From Mariniblastus sp. (lineage in GTDB: Bacteria > Planctomycetota > Planctomycetia > Pirellulales > Pirellulaceae): a DNA stretch of 64,000 bases. Below, piece after piece: positions 1 through 10,118 of the stretch; positions within the stretch are counted from its first letter, which is position 1, and each line of letters opens with the position of its first letter. The DNA is taken from assembly GCA_029247405.1 (NCBI GenBank), contig JAQWLH010000108.1:29452-93451 (forward strand). The letters run 5' to 3'. The notes beneath the pieces were generated by a model that worked only from the letters and a program-made list of their open reading frames with translations, was not told where the DNA came from and ran no database searches. Position numbers and translations under genes: made by a program.

Positions 1-85
1 AAAGGGAGTCGAGAATAGGTCGTTCAACGATTCCCCATGAAAGACCCTCGCGAGTTAAAAATTTGCCCAAGGGTAAATGAAAAAA

Positions 86-1903
86 CTAATCCAGCCGTGT
101 CAGCATTAACAAACGAAATTCGATCGATTCGTCACCGGGAATATCGAGGGTCTTGAGAACAAGCTTGCCTGGGCCTTGGGTCAGGGTAATGGTTCCCATT
201 TCAAGCGGCTTAAAGTTCTTGACAAACGATTCGCCACGAACCGCACGATCCTGTTTGGCACCAATCAGTTGGGAAACATGGGAAGCGACAATTTTGGTGG
301 AAACTTTATTACCCCCCATCGAAAGCTCGACCACTGCTCCTAAGTCCTTCTTCGCACAACAGTAGTGAAGCTCGACTTTGTATTTCCCCGACTGCTGAAT
401 ATCAACGGGCCAGGAAATAGTATCGTCTGTGTCGACCCAGTTCATCATATACGAGCAATTGGGGAATCTATTGGACCGTTTCAGTTTACCGGAAATGACA
501 GCATCCCGAGCGGGTAACTGGGTTTTCGTCATGCTCGGGTGACCGATTGGAAATAATCGCACTTCCGTGTGATTTAGCTCCGACAAGACGTCATTTCTGA
601 ATTCTTGGACGGCAGACTTTAGTTCAGCTACTACTTCGGGTTTGTCAGTCACTGGTTGCTTTTGGCCATGGTCATCAATCAGATCATAAAGTACTCCTTG
701 GCTGTCCAACCGATAACGTTCACTTCGAACGCTGACTCTATTTTTCCAACAGGAGAAAAACTTTCGGGACGGACGATTGACTTTCGAACCCAAAAGATCC
801 AGATGGATCGACATCCCATCAAACTCTTTATTTGGCTCGTATTTTTTTTCGATTCCGCACAATGCCATCAAAGTTGGAAACAAGTCGATTGCACCTGAAA
901 CGGTATTGACCACCGACCCCGGTTTAATCTTGGCGGGCCAACGCATGAACAGCGGTGAGTGCACGCCCCCTTCATCCGTCGAACCCTTACGCCCTTTGAA
1001 GCCGGCGTTATAGCGTGTGCCGTTGGGGCCATTGTCACAAAAGTAAATCACAATCGTGTTGTCAGCCAAATTTAGCTCATCCAGTTTTGCCAAGACACGC
1101 CCTACGTTTTCATCGATATTCTCACACATGGCCAATGCCGCCCTCGCGTGATCAAGACCTTTGCCTTTTTGCTTGCTCGCTTTTTTGAATTGCGGCGGAA
1201 GCTGCGTCAACGGTTTGTCTTTGAACTTATTCCAATGCTTGTCAGGAACTTGCATGGGTGAGTGAGGCGTGTTGTAAGGTAAATAAACAAAAAATGGATT
1301 GTCACGATTTTGTTCGATAAAACTGATGGCATGATTCGTGAAATCGTCGACGACAAAACCCTTTCCACGAACGAGTTCTCCATTGTGCTCGAGGACCGGA
1401 TCAAAATAATGCCCCCAATGCCCACTGCAGAATCCATAATATTCTTCAAACCCGCGGGAATTGGGATGAAAGGGAGCTTGCATCCCGTTGTGCCATTTAC
1501 CAAATGCTGCTGTTGCGTATCCGGCCTGCTGAAAAGCCTCCGCAATCGTCATTTCATCAAGGTCCAATCGTTCTCCACCGGCAGAAGTCGAATAAACCCC
1601 TCCGCGTGGATGATACCGCCCCGTCAGAAACTCGGCCCGGGTAGGTGAACAAACCGGGCAAACATAAAAGTTTGAGACGAAAGCACCCTCGCGTGCCAAC
1701 CCGTCAATATTAGGTGTCGCCAGATCTTTATTGCCGGTGTAACTGAAATCACCATAGCCTTGATCATCAGACAAAAAAACAATGACATTGGGAAGCGCTT
1801 CAACTGATGCATCAACAACGGCTAAAGATTTTCGAAGTAAGATTAGCGACACCAACATCGCGACTGTGACAAAAGGGATCCATCGTCGGTTCATCTGATT
1901 CAA
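86..1903 (-). CDS. Type I sulfatase (arylsulfatase family), signal/TM anchored
   Basis: FLSDDQGYGDFSYTGN metal-binding N-terminus; VCPVCSPTRAEFLTGRY carries the C-x-P-x-R formylglycine motif; GKWHNG; FCDNGP. Confidence 0.95.
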   Translation of the reverse strand: MNQMNRRWIPFVTVAMLVSLILLRKSLAVVDASVEALPNVIVFLSDDQGYGDFSYTGNKDLATPNIDGLAREGAFVSNFYVCPVCSPTRAEFLTGRYHPRGGVYSTSAGGERLDLDEMTIAEAFQQAGYATAAFGKWHNGMQAPFHPNSRGFEEYYGFCSGHWGHYFDPVLEHNGELVRGKGFVVDDFTNHAISFIEQNRDNPFFVYLPYNTPHSPMQVPDKHWNKFKDKPLTQLPPQFKKASKQKGKGLDHARAALAMCENIDENVGRVLAKLDELNLADNTIVIYFCDNGPNGTRYNAGFKGRKGSTDEGGVHSPLFMRWPAKIKPGSVVNTVSGAIDLFPTLMALCGIEKKYEPNKEFDGMSIHLDLLGSKVNRPSRKFFSCWKNRVSVRSERYRLDSQGVLYDLIDDHGQKQPVTDKPEVVAELKSAVQEFRNDVLSELNHTEVRLFPIGHPSMTKTQLPARDAVISGKLKRSNRFPNCSYMMNWVDTDDTISWPVDIQQSGKYKVELHYCCAKKDLGAVVELSMGGNKVSTKIVASHVSQLIGAKQDRAVRGESFVKNFKPLEMGTITLTQGPGKLVLKTLDIPGDESIEFRLLMLTRLD

Positions 1904-1906
1904 TTT

Positions 1907-3442
1907 TCACTTGAGTAATGGTTGTGATTCCAAGGGCTGGAGCGCCGGGTCGCCAAGCACGACATAAAGAAGACGCATTTGGGGCAAACGTTTACTGCTT
2001 TTTTGCTTGTTCGAAATCACGAATCCTCCCGACGTGATTCCACTCTGATCAATTAAGCCGTTGATCAACTGCTGATAAGCCTGTCCGACCGTTTGACCAC
2101 GCAACCAACTCTCAAGTACCGGGTAGAGATGGGGAAATCCACTACTTAACCGCTGATGTCCAAAAGCGACAATCGCCCCGTTATCTACAGCGCGAACGAT
2201 AAAGGCGTCGCGGGGTTGAACGTCATATCCACCCGGCGCACGCCCCATGGCCGGAAGGTCAGATTTCATGGGAGACGCAGAAAAGCAGGAACCTGACAGC
2301 AGAACTTTTCCACTCATATCGTCAGCTAAACCATCAACATCGAGACTGCATGACATCCCGGGAATCCCGTGACCATGCATGACCACAAGGTTAGACTCGT
2401 CGAATGCCTGACCTGCCGCGGGGGGCAGTTCCTTGACGAAATCTCCCCGCGACTGAGTCTTCAGGTTCCATATTTTTTCGCCCTCGAGCCTCGGCGCTTG
2501 ATCAGCAGTTTGACCGTAGATCGCGACGATTGGAGTTTCTAGATTCGCTTTTTTGAAATGCTTTCTCAAGATGCCAGACTTTTGCAGAGACCTCGTCTCA
2601 CGAGTGCTCTGAACCTGATTAATCGCAAATGGCTTTAACGATTTTGGCGTCACCGGCACATGATCTAGCGATTGATCAATCAGTTTCGAAAATGACTTTG
2701 AGTTGGAAGCCAAAAGAATGCCGGGAAAACAATCGAGCTGTGGATCCTCGTCAATGCTGGAAAGCAACTCCCAAATCCCCAGCAACATATTCTCACGAAA
2801 TGATTCCATCCTGGGAGCCACGGCGACAAATTTGACTTTACCATCCCGCAATTGCATGCGAATTTTTTCAAACAGCTCCGCATTCTGATGCAATATCGCA
2901 AGATCTTCCACAGAAATAATCGTTGCGTTGTGATGCTCAGCGAGCTTTTCAATTGAGCTCAGGTAATCTTCATCTTGATGATCCGTCAGAATGAAATACT
3001 TGTCACCAGCGACCGGATGCAAAGTCGTTTTTAAAACAAATTGTGAGTTAGAGGCGACAGCACGATCAAGCTTCGTCCCCTCACCCACTCGTTTGAGGTT
3101 CGCTACATCCGGAATCGAAAACTCTCTTTCCGAAAGCGGTTCCATTGAACGGGGCGATGAATTCCGGCGAGGCGCATTGGAGATTCGAGAGCCGTCAGCC
3201 GCAATACCAAATTTAGCGCGAAACTTGATCACCTCGAGCTTGGAAGCCTCGCCATTCTTGTCAGCATCCCACCGAGGGTGTTGCCGGGCGTACCTCCCGC
3301 TTTTGACCACTTCTTCTTTTGATATTAATCCATCGTGATTGGAGTCCAACGCCTTAAAGATCTCATCGACATGGGGCTGGTCTTGAGCAGGGACCGAACC
3401 ACAGGAAAACAAAACGAACGCGATGAAGGAAATATATTTCAT
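1907..3442 (-). CDS. Secreted EF-hand protein with C25/caspase-like (clan CD-like) C-terminal domain
   Basis: Signal peptide MKYISFIAFVLFSCGSVPA; EF-hand loops DSNHDGLISKEE and DADKNGEASKLE; VVMHGHGIPG and VLLSGSCFSAS resemble a His/Cys dyad. Start moved to the internal Met of the 1907..3451 ORF. Confidence 0.7.
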   Translation of the reverse strand: MKYISFIAFVLFSCGSVPAQDQPHVDEIFKALDSNHDGLISKEEVVKSGRYARQHPRWDADKNGEASKLEVIKFRAKFGIAADGSRISNAPRRNSSPRSMEPLSEREFSIPDVANLKRVGEGTKLDRAVASNSQFVLKTTLHPVAGDKYFILTDHQDEDYLSSIEKLAEHHNATIISVEDLAILHQNAELFEKIRMQLRDGKVKFVAVAPRMESFRENMLLGIWELLSSIDEDPQLDCFPGILLASNSKSFSKLIDQSLDHVPVTPKSLKPFAINQVQSTRETRSLQKSGILRKHFKKANLETPIVAIYGQTADQAPRLEGEKIWNLKTQSRGDFVKELPPAAGQAFDESNLVVMHGHGIPGMSCSLDVDGLADDMSGKVLLSGSCFSASPMKSDLPAMGRAPGGYDVQPRDAFIVRAVDNGAIVAFGHQRLSSGFPHLYPVLESWLRGQTVGQAYQQLINGLIDQSGITSGGFVISNKQKSSKRLPQMRLLYVVLGDPALQPLESQPLLK

Positions 3443-3466
3443 GAAGCACAATTTAAGTTGACGTGT

Positions 3467-4417
3467 CTATTTTTTTAACGAGCCATCCGCGAGGAATCCC
3501 GATGTTCTCAACCAAGACTCGAGTTGATGATGCCACTTCGAAACGGGATGGAGCGAGTCTCGGATTCCATAGCCGTGTCCGCCTTTGCTGTAAACATGAA
3601 GTTCCGCCGGAACTTTGTGTTCTCGCAACTTGGCAAACAACAACGCCGACTGGGCACCACGAAAGCGATCGTCCCAGGTCACCGCCATAAATGTTGGCGG
3701 TGTCTTCGGGGTGACGGTGATCAAAGAACCAAGTTGGGCCACGTTGTCTTGATACCCATCTGCCAGATAGGCCGCGTAAATTGGGCAGATGAAATCAGGG
3801 CGTGCACTTTGCTTGTCTACATCATCCATTGGCTCGTAACACTTAGTGTCGTATTGAACACCTGACATGACCGTTAAGTGACCGCCCGCTGAAAACCCCA
3901 ACGTACCAATGCGGTTTGGATCAATTTGATATTCGTCGGCACGATGCCTCACCCACCGAATGGCACGCTGGACATCTTGCATCGGTTCCCAGTGGATGTT
4001 GTCTGGCAATCTCCGGGGAACCCGATATTTGAGTATAAAGGCGGAAACACCAATTGAGTTAAACCACTCCGCCAGTTCGACTCCTTCGTGTTGCCATGCC
4101 AAAACGTTGTACCCCCCGCCGGGGCAAATAACGACCGCACAGCCATTTGATTTTTCAGCGGGTGCCAGCGATACGGTCAGAGTAGGCGAGTCGACGTAAA
4201 GCACATGCCCACGAGAATGCACTGCTTCCTTCGCCTTGAGTTCTTCAACCCTCTTCGCATCCAACTGCGTAGCTCCAGCAGGCAAACCATTTGGCCAGAT
4301 CTTAATTTCTGTTGTTTTACCCTTCGCAACCTCCTGAGCATGGGCAACATTGACCCAAGTCATCACCAACAGGACGCAAACCAAAGAACCAACTAGACGG
4401 AGCACTCTAGATTTCAT
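3467..4417 (-). CDS. Secreted alpha/beta hydrolase (acetyl-xylan-esterase-like)
   Basis: Signal peptide; CPGGGYNVLAWQHEG oxyanion region; GTLGFSAGGHL nucleophile elbow; GGHGYG near C-terminus. Confidence 0.88.
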   Translation of the reverse strand: MKSRVLRLVGSLVCVLLVMTWVNVAHAQEVAKGKTTEIKIWPNGLPAGATQLDAKRVEELKAKEAVHSRGHVLYVDSPTLTVSLAPAEKSNGCAVVICPGGGYNVLAWQHEGVELAEWFNSIGVSAFILKYRVPRRLPDNIHWEPMQDVQRAIRWVRHRADEYQIDPNRIGTLGFSAGGHLTVMSGVQYDTKCYEPMDDVDKQSARPDFICPIYAAYLADGYQDNVAQLGSLITVTPKTPPTFMAVTWDDRFRGAQSALLFAKLREHKVPAELHVYSKGGHGYGIRDSLHPVSKWHHQLESWLRTSGFLADGSLKK

Positions 4418-5387
4418 GAAAAGCCAGTCAAATGATAAAGTAAAAGTTCATTACGAAACACGACCAAACGAAGCACTCGCGGTTCCACACGACATCCATT
4501 CTAGCTGCAATTGCGAACCGTCGTCGACACTTAATGCCTCGAAATTGTGGCACACCCGCCTCACAATGGCTTGAAATTTTTTTGTAAAACCCCATTTGCT
4601 CCATCGTCACCTTAGATAGAAACAGCTAACTATTAAATGGATTGGCAAAGGAGAATCGTCCGAGTCCACCTCATCCAACACGCCGACTAATTCGGCCATC
4701 CTTCGGAAAACCTGTTTGGATATCTCTGGCTGCCAACACATGAGTTACCCCCTGCAATGTTACGCCAAGACACTTCCTTACAAACGCTCCCCAACACTTT
4801 AAAACAAAGAAAAATCCACCTCATGGATGACCTTAAACTTGCGGGCAGTTTTTTTCTATGGCTACTCAGCGCTTGGATACTACTTAGGCTGGCGTTTCTT
4901 TTACTTGGCATCGAGATTGATTGGGATGGAAATTAATCCCCAGGCCGAGCAGCGGTGACGAGTGAGGACCACCCTGGTCATGGCGAGTTTGTTACCACTC
5001 TTGGGACAACATTTCGCGAACGATGGCTGACAACTGAGAAAGTGGAGGGTGGAATTTGAACCGTTCAAACGCCGGGAAATTCCAAGGCGACACAACGCCG
5101 TCGACTTCGCAAGCCGAGGTGCTATCTTTCGAGAAGAAAAATCTTCTCTTCAACGGGAAGCTTGCTCTTCGGATTTTGCCCGCGCCGACCTGTTGTCCCG
5201 ACCGCAAATAACCTGGCCTGAGGGGTGTTATCGTAAGCAAGGCTTGCAATAACACTCCATAGAGCCAATTTGCTCGACTTTCTCGAATCCGCTCGCTACG
5301 ATGCGACTGTTCTGTACGTCTGGAGACGGCAGATAAGGAGTTATCACCGACCCGACACAAATACATAGTTATCCACCTTAAGAATCT

Positions 5388-5879
5388 ATGACTGAACGCG
5401 CGGCGAAATCGAACTGGAAGACTCTTGATGCGCCGCAGCAATGCGAACCGCTGGAATACGAGTACGTTTTCGACGACGCAGATGCAGACCGCCTGCAACT
5501 TGGATTAATCCCCCGAGAAATGGAGGACAAATGGTTTGTCTATTTTGAAAACGGCTGGGTCTACCTGCACCGTAGCTGGACTGGGTTCCTGATTTATTGG
5601 CTCAGACTAGATGGCTGTCCCGACGGTGTTCGCGTTGTCGAATCGTGGGTTAATCGTAACTCAGATCAATATCTTGAAACCGATACGGCATATGACCGGA
5701 TGATGCTTGATTTCTTGCTTCGACGGATGCTTCTCGGCCACGAAGTAGATTTCCCCGTGCGATCCGCCGATAACCCAACCAATACACCCGGTGTTTATCA
5801 ACATCACGTCGTAGGGCGAGCCTATCCTGAGAAAACTGTCTCTGATGGCAACTCAAACGACGAACCAGACCGTGGATAA
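5388..5879 (+). CDS. Hypothetical protein, possible gene cassette
   Basis: 163-aa ORF rich in Trp/Tyr (KWFVYFENGWVYLHRSWTGF); stop codon lies in a GGATAAC box. Confidence 0.6.
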   Translation: MTERAAKSNWKTLDAPQQCEPLEYEYVFDDADADRLQLGLIPREMEDKWFVYFENGWVYLHRSWTGFLIYWLRLDGCPDGVRVVESWVNRNSDQYLETDTAYDRMMLDFLLRRMLLGHEVDFPVRSADNPTNTPGVYQHHVVGRAYPEKTVSDGNSNDEPDRG

Positions 5880-6329
5880 CAAATTGATGAGCTTGCGCTG
5901 CTTATGCCGGGCGGATTTGTGTTGGCTCTCCGCACCTACTGCGACGGTCCACGGAACGCGAAACTCAGTGAACACGATCATTACGGACCGTACGTGTACC
6001 TCAAAGTCATGACTTGGTCGGTTGCTGGAATTGATGGCAATTCAATTCACGAGACTCATCAATGGCTAGGGCGAACCGTATCCCAAACTCAAAAAAGCAC
6101 TCAAGGCCTGCAGCGACGGGATGTACCAGATCGCCACTCACGGCCGCTGAGTTGATAACAAAGCGATGAACGCCGAGCCGTCAATACAAATGCACTTGGC
6201 ATTGCTGCCGCTAAACAAACCTAAATTATTTTTGACAGTTCGAACTTGGTTCGTTCTAATCAAGATAGGCGGTTGACAGCAGGCAACATCGCTCGTCGAC
6301 CCAGTGATCACGAACGCAATCCTGTTAAA

Positions 6330-6827
6330 ATGAACGTCAACCCTGACCAAAATCAAACAAACTTTGTCGGCACAAGAACGCCAGCCGTTCGAGCCGCACT
6401 GGCTGGCATTGCAGTTGCCGGTTTCCTGATACTGGGGTTCCTTTTCCTCCATTCGATGAAAATGCATGACTGGACGATTGCAATTTTATCGGTAGTTGGA
6501 GGGCTGTCGGTCATCCCGTGGGCTTCTCACCGATCATCTGCTCGAGATTGCTGGACAGGCACTGTGTCATTGGCGGCTGGGGCATTGTGTGGAATCGGCG
6601 CTGTTATGATTTATTTAGGAATGTTTCATTTCGAATGGTTTAGTGAAATCTTCAATCACAAAGAAACCGGACCAATAGGAATGTCCCTTTTTGCAGCCTT
6701 AGGATTCGGTGTGGGTGGATATGCCACATTGCTTACACTGATTTGGTGTTCGTTGCCAACCAGTACGAGCGTTCCAACACTTTTCACAAGCTGCTTCAAA
6801 ACAACATCATCACAAAAAGCAAGATAA
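6330..6827 (+). CDS. Hypothetical small membrane protein, possible gene cassette
   Basis: Multiple hydrophobic segments; start at MNVNPDQNQTN; stop codon lies in an AGATAAC box. Confidence 0.6.
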   Translation: MNVNPDQNQTNFVGTRTPAVRAALAGIAVAGFLILGFLFLHSMKMHDWTIAILSVVGGLSVIPWASHRSSARDCWTGTVSLAAGALCGIGAVMIYLGMFHFEWFSEIFNHKETGPIGMSLFAALGFGVGGYATLLTLIWCSLPTSTSVPTLFTSCFKTTSSQKAR

Positions 6828-6909
6828 CAACCCGATGTGTCAATTCGCCCAAAGCGATTGTTTTGAATTTTAGATCACCGTGGCGTCTTGGTGATCGTGG
6901 CCGTTTGAC
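6822..6909 (+). repeat. Putative degenerate attC recombination site
   Basis: AGATAAC-AACCC-GATGTG ... TGGTGATC-GTGGCC-GTTTGAC, 88 bp, imperfectly palindromic ends, 5' box overlaps ORF stop. Confidence 0.4.
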
Positions 6910-7027
6910 TTCTGCATCTCACAGAAATGAAGGCCGCTCAAACTCCACCGATTCCGCCGCTCAGAAATCATGCCGCGACCTCCGAAGATCGCAAGCGGTT
7001 TGAACCACTCCACCGGAATCCCTCCGT

Positions 7028-7150
7028 ATGAAATACACTCTCACCGTCTTCATGATATTGCTAATACTTGCCTGGCTGTCAGTGTTGCACGCTGAAGAAT
7101 CCACCGAACAAGCTCGCTGGTGCGTTAAAGACCTAGGGTTCAAACCATGA
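7028..7150 (+). CDS. Short secreted peptide or truncated gene remnant
   Basis: MKYTLTVFMILLILAWLSVLHAEESTEQARWCVKDLGFKP*; signal-like N-terminus; ATGA overlap with next ORF. Confidence 0.4.
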   Translation: MKYTLTVFMILLILAWLSVLHAEESTEQARWCVKDLGFKP

Positions 7151-7599
7151 AAAGAAAGGCCACGTCCACTAACCAGAGCAGCGGTCACCCAAAAGTGTTA
7201 TCCGACGTCGAGTTACCCAATCCATACTCGACACCAACCGCACCAGCATCAGCCTCGAACGCCCAGTCGCAAGAATCGCAACCAATGTGGGCTGTTCGTG
7301 TCGCAATCGTATTCTGCACGTTGACGACCGTTATCTTTTTGCTTGCTGCGATTGTTCTTATCCCACAAGCCATCCGTCTTGCAAATGATGCGACGCAACT
7401 CCCGACGCAGTTCCAGAGCTCAAATGACGCAGCAATTCAGGGTAGTTGGTTGCTTGGCATTGCCAGTGTGTTTCTTGCTTTTTCCAATTTAGCAGCTGCG
7501 ATTCTCGCCTATCGGAAACAGATCTATGTCGCATGGTCTATACTCGGAGCATCAGTTGCATCCTTTATTGGACTTGCAATCATTTTCAAGCCGACGTAA
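7147..7599 (+). CDS. Hypothetical membrane protein, four predicted hydrophobic segments
   Basis: 150-aa ORF with VRVAIVFCTLTTVIFLLAAIVLI and further hydrophobic stretches. Confidence 0.6.
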   Translation: MKRKATSTNQSSGHPKVLSDVELPNPYSTPTAPASASNAQSQESQPMWAVRVAIVFCTLTTVIFLLAAIVLIPQAIRLANDATQLPTQFQSSNDAAIQGSWLLGIASVFLAFSNLAAAILAYRKQIYVAWSILGASVASFIGLAIIFKPT

Positions 7600-7772
7600 T
7601 TGTAACCACGATCGCTTCACAACAATCTAACCCCCTAAAAGCGTCAGCGCCCCGGTGACGGCTTGGTCGCGGGATTGCTTGCGGGGCATAATCTATCACA
7701 CCGCTTCGATTTCAGGCAGACGTGGTCGACCAGTGATTCGGCGGTCTTCACCCTTATCCGGTTGATTACTCA

Positions 7773-8240
7773 ATGCAACCCAACAACAAAGTTGACGAAG
7801 CTGGCGAACGACGCATTTTGCGAGTGACTGCCTCAATCATTATCATTGGATTTGTGGTGTATGGCATCGTCGTCGCAGCGGGTGAACAATCGGTTTCGGC
7901 GCCGCTCGGGATCGCGGCATTTACCGGTTTTGCGATTTTTACCGGAGTATTAATGTCGACGATATTGGGCAGACTTTATCGCCAACACGAAGTTCGCGAG
8001 TTTAGACTTGATCTTGCGAATCTGATTCTGGTTTCCGTTTTGATCGCCATGCCCTTCGCCGCCGCGAATACTGTCTGGGAAATTTTTCACATGCAGAACA
8101 TCGACGGCGCCACAGAAAACAAGACCGCAGTGCTACTGGTACTGGCTGGCATCGCAGCATTCTTGTTGTTTCCCATTCTCGTCCTTACTGAGGCGTTGCT
8201 CCACTGGCATTCACTGTTTTCTAAAAACAGAAATCACTGA
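7773..8240 (+). CDS. Hypothetical membrane protein
   Basis: 155-aa ORF with about four hydrophobic helices (ASIIIIGFVVYGIVVAA, LGIAAFTGFAIFTGVLM, LVLAGIAAFLLFPILVL). Confidence 0.6.
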   Translation: MQPNNKVDEAGERRILRVTASIIIIGFVVYGIVVAAGEQSVSAPLGIAAFTGFAIFTGVLMSTILGRLYRQHEVREFRLDLANLILVSVLIAMPFAAANTVWEIFHMQNIDGATENKTAVLLVLAGIAAFLLFPILVLTEALLHWHSLFSKNRNH

Positions 8241-8396
8241 CATTTCCACCCAACACCATAAAACAATGCGAGGCATACAAAGCTCGCAAGGTCTGCAAAG
8301 TCGTGCGATGAAATGAACCAAGGGTATGCTTTTGAATGCTGCGATTGCAAGAAACAGAACGCTATAATGGATCTCGACTGATCGCAGTTCGCCGCT

Positions 8397-8482
8397 CATC
8401 AACAAAATACACCTACGTCGCCGACGGTGCGGGAGTTAAAGCAACGATCACTCCGGCGAATCGATGATCAGCGTCGTTACCT
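8397..8482 (+). repeat. Putative degenerate attC recombination site (weaker)
   Basis: CATCAAC-AAAAT-ACACC ... GATGATCA-GCGTC-GTTACCT, about 86 bp, imperfectly palindromic ends, upstream of the ACP-like ORF. Confidence 0.28.
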
Positions 8483-8500
8483 GACTTGGAGAATCCAATT

Positions 8501-9052
8501 ATGGGGCTCGAAGCCGTTGAACTAGTGATGGATGTCGAAGATCGCTTTGGAACATCCCTGCCGGATGCTGAAATAGAACGTCTCCAGACGATAGGTGACT
8601 TACACGCGTTTTTGATGGCGCGCATTGAATCACAAAATCCTGATATTTGTCCGTCTGCAACAATGTTCTACCCCATTCGAAGAATCCTTGTTGACAAATT
8701 CAACGTCGACCGAGCCGACGTCAAACCGTCTTCACTATTGGAATGTCTGCTCGACACCGAGAATCGCAAACCATTCTGGCGAACGATTAAATCTACCTTA
8801 GCGACGCGATTACCAAATCTAAAACGATCCAGATGGCTGCAATGGTCCGGTGATATTTTTCCGCCTGAATGTTCAACAGTTTCTCAGCTCGCCAAACGAT
8901 GCATCGAATTCAATCGAATCACGAACGAGTTCACTTCAAACGATGGTGAAGCTGTATTTGAGGTCGTGCGTCAACTTGTCGCAGCGGTTGCCGGAGTCGA
9001 CAAATCGAGGCTAACCGCCCAAACAAATTTTGTGAATGACCTTGGGTTTTAA
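8501..9052 (+). CDS. Acyl-carrier-protein-like protein lacking the Ser attachment motif
   Basis: N-terminus MGLEAVELVMDVEDRFGTSLPDAEIERLQTIGDLHAFL resembles ACP helices II-IV; C-terminus VRQLVAAVAGVDKSRLTAQTNFVNDLGF* resembles ACP helix I and stops just before the expected DSL. Confidence 0.6.
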   Translation: MGLEAVELVMDVEDRFGTSLPDAEIERLQTIGDLHAFLMARIESQNPDICPSATMFYPIRRILVDKFNVDRADVKPSSLLECLLDTENRKPFWRTIKSTLATRLPNLKRSRWLQWSGDIFPPECSTVSQLAKRCIEFNRITNEFTSNDGEAVFEVVRQLVAAVAGVDKSRLTAQTNFVNDLGF

Positions 9053-9272
9053 ACTGATGCAATAGTCACCAGACGACAAGGTGATGTGCGCGAAGCAAAC
9101 TGGGGTCTTGGCGCAGGTTCTGAACACATGTTTTCAACACCGCAATTTTGACAGCTCAAGCTCTTATCGGTCTAATCATGTCTGACCGTTGGCTTGATGG
9201 TGGTTCACGGGAACCGTCGGCCTGGTGATTTTTTACGTTCTACAACTCATTCATTCAGGATTGGAAACATCG

Positions 9273-10118
9273 ATGAACCAGAAATTCGGCGAGGTTACGA
9301 TCGCAGTATCTCTACTTGTTCTCCTCCTAATCGCTGTCACGGTTTCGACCGCACAGGATGCAACGACGACGAATGAGCAATCGCAATCTGAATCTGACGG
9401 AACGACTCACGATCACCTTTGGACGAAAACCACAACCATTGGGCAGATTGTTGCTGACCGCCCCCAGACTGCACGAGTATTTGAACTCGTTGAGATCGAC
9501 TATTGCTGTGGAGGGCAGGTCTCACTTGAAGATGCTGCTTTAGAAAAGCGAATTAAGGTTAACAGGTTACTCGCCGCACTATCTGCCGTGGGATCCGCCA
9601 CTCAAGAAACCGGGAGACGCAATTGGCAAAAGGCGAACATTGGCGAATTGATGGACCATATCGTCGCTCGCCATCACACATGGTTGCGACGGGAATTACC
9701 GCCGCTGGTTGAAACAACGAAAACCGTCCACCGCGTCCATGGAAGGAAACACACGGAACTAAAAAAGATTGCTGACATCGTCGCAAAATTGCCTGACGCT
9801 ATCCTGCCTCACTTGGCCTACGAAGAACAAACTGTATTTCCTGCAATAAAAACTCTGGCAACCGGCAATCCGGTGAAAAACATCCCTCGTTTCTTGGAAG
9901 AAATGCGAACGGATCACGACCAAATAGGTGAACAGTTGCACGAGCTTCGAAAGCTCACTGGTGATTTTTTAATTCCAGAAGATGCGTGCGCCAAATACAG
10001 AGAAATGCTCACCGGGCTCGAGGCGCTGGAGCGTGACCTGCATATTCACGTACACTTGGAAAACAACATATTGCTGTCACGGGCGCTCAAGTTGGCCGAA
10101 TCTGCCAATGATCAGTGA
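9273..10118 (+). CDS. RIC-family (ScdA/YtfE-like) di-iron iron-sulfur cluster repair protein with N-terminal signal/TM segment
   Basis: TIGQIVADRPQTARVFELVEIDYCCGGQ (ScdA N-terminal domain) plus hemerythrin-like ARHHTWLRRELPP, HLAYEEQTVFPAI, DHDQIGEQL, HVHLENNIL. Confidence 0.85.
   Translation: MNQKFGEVTIAVSLLVLLLIAVTVSTAQDATTTNEQSQSESDGTTHDHLWTKTTTIGQIVADRPQTARVFELVEIDYCCGGQVSLEDAALEKRIKVNRLLAALSAVGSATQETGRRNWQKANIGELMDHIVARHHTWLRRELPPLVETTKTVHRVHGRKHTELKKIADIVAKLPDAILPHLAYEEQTVFPAIKTLATGNPVKNIPRFLEEMRTDHDQIGEQLHELRKLTGDFLIPEDACAKYREMLTGLEALERDLHIHVHLENNILLSRALKLAESANDQ

Noticed and set aside
4992-5498. 168-aa minus ORF
   Set aside because: No domain-like composition and overlaps the start of the better-supported 5388-5879 ORF
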